Positions 60,575 through 64,000 of a DNA stretch of 64,000 nt are shown in pieces (positions within the stretch are counted from its first letter, which is position 1; each line of letters opens with the position of its first letter). A program made the translations under genes and the position numbers. Below the pieces are notes generated by a model. The model saw nothing but the letters and a program-made list of their open reading frames with translations. It was not told the DNA's origin and did not search any database. The stretch is taken from contig NZ_CP081870.1 of NCBI RefSeq assembly GCF_022170785.1, forward strand, positions 1,600,001 to 1,664,000. The letters are read 5' to 3'. Origin of the DNA: Rossellomorea marisflavi. Its GTDB lineage: Bacteria; Bacillota; Bacilli; Bacillales; Bacillaceae_B.

Positions 60575-61746
60575 TGAAAAAAGGGATCATCATGGATATC
60601 AAGTCGGACGCCCTCGTTATGATGACCGCTGAAGGGGAGTTCATCAAAGGGAAGAAGCATCCTCATCAACAGTATTCAATCGGTGAAGAGATCCCGTTTT
60701 TTCCAGTGACGGGAGAACGGTTCTATGCACGACGCCGATCAGGAAGGATGCGTTGGAAGGTTCTTCTCGCTTCATGTGCAGTCTTTGCTCTTCTGCTAAT
60801 CTTGCTTCCAAGCACATTGACCGAGGACAGGAAGGCATATGCCTACGTGTCTCTCGACATCAATCCGAGTCTCGAATTGACGCTGGATGAAGAAAAACAG
60901 GTGCTTGATATCGTTTCGTACAATGAAGAAGGAGATGAAATCCTATCGTCCCTTCATAAGTGGCGAAACTCAAAAGCAGAGAAGGTTACTGCGAAGATCT
61001 TTGATTTATGTGAAGAGCTGGGATACTTCACTGAAACGGATCACATCTATATGACTTCTTCATTTCCTGAAGAAAAAGACGGAAAAGCCAAAGAGAGCTT
61101 TATTAATAGCATTTATACAATGATCGAAGATGAGAATCAATCGAGACCCGTGACCATCACCTATAAAGAAGCCAGCCGGGAAGAACGGAAAGAGGCCCAT
61201 GAAAACGGGGTGACGGCAGGGCACTTGATGAAGGAGCAAGAGAAGACGGTCGACGAAGCTCCAGAGGATAAGGTGAAGACGGTGGAACCTAAAGAGGGTG
61301 ACATGCCTTCTGTTCAGCCACCGGCCAAAGACAAAACGAAAAGCGATGCCGCAGGCAGGGAAGAAAATACAAATAAAGAAGAGGAAAAAGAAGCCGTTCC
61401 CGAACAAAAAGCAAACCCTCAAAGGAAACAAGAAAAAGAAAAAAAGGAAGTCACCCCACCGAAAAAAGGACCTGCTCAGCCTCATAAGCGCCATGAGCAG
61501 AAAGAACGGGGAAACGACAAGTCAGATACGACAAAAAAGCAAGAGGAATGGTCACCCCCGAGCCAGCAGGAAAAAAAGAACAAACAGGCCGGCAAACAGA
61601 AGGAAGCAGATAAACACGACCATCACATGAAGGAAAAAGAAGGTTCAAAAGGGGATAAAAACCCAGGCAAAAGAGGAGAGGACCGGGGCAAGAAGGAAGG
61701 CTGGAAAAAGAACCATAAACAAGATGAATCGAGTAGGAGGGGATGA
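60574..61746 (+). CDS. rsgI: Anti-sigma factor RsgI, C-terminal end altered by a group II intron
   Basis: 390 residues. A cytoplasmic SigI-binding domain (1-55) precedes a membrane helix (about 63-81) and an extracellular domain with SLDINPSLEL; RsgI proteins are reported to cleave themselves at such an Asn-Pro (here 97-98). From about 220 the protein is a long Lys/Glu/Gln-rich tail, probably disordered in the wall. The last six codons (ESSRRG) and the TGA lie inside the intron on the opposite strand. Joining the exon bases at 61727 and 63615 would give ...HKQDD and a TAA stop. The anti-sigma and membrane parts are intact. Confidence 0.92.
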   Translation: MKKGIIMDIKSDALVMMTAEGEFIKGKKHPHQQYSIGEEIPFFPVTGERFYARRRSGRMRWKVLLASCAVFALLLILLPSTLTEDRKAYAYVSLDINPSLELTLDEEKQVLDIVSYNEEGDEILSSLHKWRNSKAEKVTAKIFDLCEELGYFTETDHIYMTSSFPEEKDGKAKESFINSIYTMIEDENQSRPVTITYKEASREERKEAHENGVTAGHLMKEQEKTVDEAPEDKVKTVEPKEGDMPSVQPPAKDKTKSDAAGREENTNKEEEKEAVPEQKANPQRKQEKEKKEVTPPKKGPAQPHKRHEQKERGNDKSDTTKKQEEWSPPSQQEKKNKQAGKQKEADKHDHHMKEKEGSKGDKNPGKRGEDRGKKEGWKKNHKQDESSRRG

Positions 61747-63614
61747 TTAATCCCCGACCTCTCACACCACCGTACGTACCGATCAGTATACGGCGGTTCA
61801 ATTAAGATACTTGACGAAGCTTTTCGTAACGATGTGATAGGCTTAGAAGCCCTTGATACTTCCAAAAGGAAGTATCAAGGGTTTTGTGCAATACAGGGCT
61901 ATGGGCAATTCTCCAATATCCCTTGCGGGAAAGACCCCACTCATATGCTTTCCACCTTGGGACTCCAAGTGCTGTAAGTTTCCTTATTCTTGTTTTGGGT
62001 CGTTTCCATTGCTTCCACAGACACATACGCAGTCTTCTTCTAATCCAAGAGTCCATCCTCTTTAAGACGCTTGGTGTGTCTGCGAGTTGGAAATATCCTA
62101 CCCATCCCATGATGTATTGGTTCAGTCTCCTAATTCGTGTTTCCATCGACCAACCCGAGGATCTGGAGGTGAGAGAACGGATCTTCTGCTTAAATCGCTT
62201 GATGCTTTTTAACGCGATTCTTACTTTCGGCTCCCTGCTTGCTATAAAACTGAACCCGAGAAAGGTTCTCTTCCATGAAGGCGCTACCGCAGATTTCTCC
62301 CGGTTGACCTTGAGCTTCAGTTTCTTTTCGAGAAAGCTGGTGACCGATTCCATCACTCTCTTTCCGGCTTTTGGCGTGCGCACATAGATTTGACAGTCAT
62401 CTGCGTATCGTACGAAACGCAGACCTCGTCTTTCCAATTCCTTATCCAGTTCGTTCAACACAATATTCGAGAGAAGGGGACTGAGGGGACCGCCTTGAGG
62501 TGTTCCTTCCTCACTTTTGACCTTCACCCCTTGTATCATGATACCGGCATTCAGATAAGAACGGATCAACCTAAGGAGCACCTTATCCTCTATAGTCTTC
62601 GCAAGAAGACCCATGAGCTTGTCGTGATTTACACGATCAAAGAACTTTTCCAAGTCCAAATCAACGACCCATGTGTATCCGTCCCGTATATATCCCTTTG
62701 CTTTCTTAATCGCATCATGGGCACTTCGATTGGGTCGAAATCCGTAGCTGTGATTAGAAAAAGTGGGATCATATATGAGAGAGAGTACTTGGGTTATGGA
62801 TTGTTGAATCATACGATCCATAACCGTCGGGATCCCTAACAATCGAACGCCGCCGTCTGATTTCGGGATTTCAATCCGACGTACCGGGTCCGGTTTGTAG
62901 GTTCCCTGAAGGAGATTCTCCCGAATCACTTGCCATTCGTGTAAGATATGCCTTCGTAGGTTTTGTACGGGCATTAGGTCCACACCATGACTTCCCTTAT
63001 TACGCTCCACACGTTTTAGCGCGTTAAGCATGTTCGGTTTTGACAGGATCGTGTTCATCAACATCCATCATCGTTCCTTTCTTCGTGTGTTTCGTTTCCT
63101 TATTCGATGGCACTGCCTCACACTTCCGTAAGCCCTCACGAGATTCATCGCTACTTCTTAACGGATAGCTCTTTCGATTGTCTGTGAGTTTCTCAGCTAC
63201 CATGAGCCAGGGCGTAACACTCTCTTATTTGTTCAGTCCTTCCCGGCGTCCTCGATAACACCGGTACTATGACCTCTGCTGACTTCTGGCGGTTCAGCGG
63301 GGAATCACTTCCCCGGTTACCAAGTATTCAAGGCGTACCCGCCAGATCTCCCCGGGTAAGAATGCAGTCTTTCCCTCCATCTATCCGCCTCATTTACTTC
63401 CTACACCTTTGGCAGTTTGGACTTTGCCTTGTTAAGCAGACTCATCCAATGCAGAAAGCCTTCTATGAGATTCGTGTTCCTCGGACCGGAGGTTTGCCGC
63501 TCGCTTCCTTCAGATTCCGGGTCACCCCGGACACCCTTGCGTTAAGCTAACCGTTACAACTGCCTTCACGGCTCGGGACTTCCACCCTATAGACTACACC
63601 CATGCCGGGCGCAC
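61728..63614 (-). mobile_element. Group IIC intron, about 1887 bp, complete
   Basis: On the reverse strand the 5' end is GTGCGCCC at 63614, directly after a terminator hairpin and TTAA, the target type of class C introns. Bases 63065-63614 hold domains I-III and no other ORF. The reverse transcriptase lies in domain IV. Domain V (61766-61799, GAACCGCCGTATAC...GTACGGTGGT) and domain VI (61733-61759, GGGGATTAATCATCCCC) follow, and the 3' end reads CTACTCGAT at 61728. The 3' boundary is set by the AY rule and by the restored stop codon in rsgI, so it could be off by a few bases. Confidence 0.88.
61802..63064 (-). CDS. ltrA: Group II intron reverse transcriptase/maturase (class C, LtrA type)
   Basis: 420 residues. 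The reverse transcriptase domain (about 50-290) contains IPTVMDRMIQQSITQVL, FSNHSYGFRPNRSAHDAI, EGTPQGGPLSPLLSNIVLN and the catalytic FVRYADDCQIY. A maturase X domain follows (MGWVGYFQLADTPSVLKR, GVPRWKAYEWGLSRKGYW). No HNH endonuclease domain is present, as in class C introns. All reverse transcriptase blocks look intact, so mobility is plausible. AAAGGA lies about 10 bp before the ATG. Confidence 0.92.
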   Translation of the reverse strand: MLMNTILSKPNMLNALKRVERNKGSHGVDLMPVQNLRRHILHEWQVIRENLLQGTYKPDPVRRIEIPKSDGGVRLLGIPTVMDRMIQQSITQVLSLIYDPTFSNHSYGFRPNRSAHDAIKKAKGYIRDGYTWVVDLDLEKFFDRVNHDKLMGLLAKTIEDKVLLRLIRSYLNAGIMIQGVKVKSEEGTPQGGPLSPLLSNIVLNELDKELERRGLRFVRYADDCQIYVRTPKAGKRVMESVTSFLEKKLKLKVNREKSAVAPSWKRTFLGFSFIASREPKVRIALKSIKRFKQKIRSLTSRSSGWSMETRIRRLNQYIMGWVGYFQLADTPSVLKRMDSWIRRRLRMCLWKQWKRPKTRIRKLTALGVPRWKAYEWGLSRKGYWRIAHSPVLHKTLDTSFWKYQGLLSLSHRYEKLRQVS

Positions 63615-63650
63615 TTAAAGAAAAGCCGGCAGAAACTGCCGGCTTTTGTT
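63615..63650 (-). terminator. Terminator of the SASP gene and 5' exon of the group II intron
   Basis: 12-bp perfect stem AAAAGCCGGCAG/CTGCCGGCTTTT with a 3-nt loop. On the reverse strand it follows the SASP stop by a few bases and ends CTTTAA immediately before the intron GTGCG. Confidence 0.88.
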
Positions 63651-63658
63651 ATCCATAA

Positions 63659-63859
63659 TTATTTAGTTGATTGTCCAGATAAATGTGATTGAGCTTGTTG
63701 TACCAGACGCTTAGTGATTTCTCCGCCAACTGATCCGTTTGAACGGGCTACAGTGTCTGAACCAAGGTTCACACCGAATTCCTGAGCGATTTCATATTTC
63801 ACTTGATCAAGGTATTGCTCCACTCCAGGAACCAATAATTTATTGCTGCTTCGTGCCAT
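63659..63859 (-). CDS. Alpha/beta-type small acid-soluble spore protein
   Basis: 66 residues from ATG 63859 (GGAGGAG upstream); the longer open frame to 63937 lacks support. SASPs coat and protect spore DNA and are cut by the GPR protease at germination. The conserved core is present: [38 protein letters not shown], which I give here in parts as [12 protein letters not shown] and [12 protein letters not shown]. The GPR cleavage region is EFGV. Forespore (SigG) expression is expected from the family. Confidence 0.9.
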   Translation of the reverse strand: MARSSNKLLVPGVEQYLDQVKYEIAQEFGVNLGSDTVARSNGSVGGEITKRLVQQAQSHLSGQSTK

Positions 63860-64000
63860 GCTTGTCTCCTCCAGTCTGTTTGTACTAGAAACAATATGCT
63901 TCTGTAAGGATATTATTTGATAAAGGCAGATGTTCATGTGTGGTAAAATTTCGAGGAAGTTGCAGAGTTTGGACAGGGTATCACAGGATCAAGTTTCAGG

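Noticed and set aside
60574..61746. RsgI inactivated by the group II intron
   Set aside because: Only the last few residues of a low-complexity tail change; the SigI-binding, membrane and Asn-Pro regions are intact.
62390..62839. Plus-strand frame of 149 residues within the intron
   Set aside because: It is antisense to the reverse transcriptase core and has no ribosome binding site or known motif.
1..64000. CRISPR array, prophage, insertion sequence or restriction system
   Set aside because: I saw no regular spaced repeats, transposase, integrase, phage structural or methylase genes; the group II intron is the only clear mobile element.

Overview
The window is one stretch of chromosome from an endospore-forming member of the Bacillaceae. 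Spore-specific genes (spoVAC-spoVAD-spoVAE, spoVIF, cotO, a CotY/CotZ-type coat protein, yjcA, yjcZ, an alpha/beta-type SASP), AGGAGG-type ribosome binding sites, frequent TTG/GTG starts and intrinsic terminators all support this. Gene order from 1 to about 27 kb follows the Bacillus subtilis yjbC-yjcH region closely. Some genes absent from that region of B. subtilis are interspersed: cls, mgtE, a DinB protein and a second spoVA operon. A genus such as Rossellomorea or a near relative would fit, but this is inference.

Region 1 (1-19 kb) is the core yjb block. It holds the end of yjbC, then spx, mecA, cls, coiA and pepF. A reverse-strand group follows with yizD, spxH, the truncated globin yjbI, cwlQ and yjbK. 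Then come yjbL, the small alarmone synthetase sasB, nadK, an RluD-type pseudouridine synthase, a frameshifted prpE, mgtE, a CPA2 antiporter, a DinB-fold protein and fabI behind a perfect FapR operator. Spx and two proteins of its proteolysis network (MecA as a ClpC adaptor, SpxH as the Spx adaptor to ClpXP) lie together.

Region 2 (18.8-27.4 kb) is a sporulation cluster with cotO, a coat protein, yjcA, small spore-type proteins, a YhcN/YlaJ-type lipoprotein followed by spoVAC-D-E, yjcZ and spoVIF. It is followed by a metallo-beta-lactamase-fold hydrolase, a YetF/DUF421 protein and the yjcF-yjcG-yjcH genes. A perfect CcpA (cre) site precedes yjcH.

Region 3 (27.5-39 kb) is metabolic. It has pgpA, a TAXI-TRAP transporter operon with a DUF1850 gene, a small WYL-like protein, tRNA-Val(GAC), a cold-shock protein, a thiolase, a nucleoside hydrolase with an RpiR-type regulator divergent from 6-phosphogluconate dehydrogenase, and a SurA-N-type lipoprotein. 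A gene-poor stretch at 38.7-39.2 kb carries a promoter and terminator consistent with a small RNA of about 80 nt.

Region 4 (39.2-53.6 kb) opens with a class I ribonucleotide reductase operon behind tandem NrdR boxes and a cobalamin riboswitch with its own terminator. Then come a DUF3243 protein, an OsmC protein, a YihY/BrkB membrane protein, an M42 peptidase, a MurE paralogue, nupC, prfC, an EAL-domain protein and a tyrosine-type T-box controlling an NhaC-family transporter.

Region 5 (53.6-64 kb) holds a membrane protein of unknown function, an RND exporter (SwrC type), a small membrane protein, a yybP-ykoY manganese riboswitch with a TerC-family exporter, a degenerate Bacillus interspersed repeat, sigI-rsgI behind a candidate SigI promoter, and a complete group IIC intron. 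The intron sits between the 3' end of rsgI and the terminator of a convergent SASP gene. The junction sequences suggest its insertion replaced the native rsgI stop codon, so the last residues of RsgI are now intron-encoded. I found no CRISPR array, prophage or transposase.
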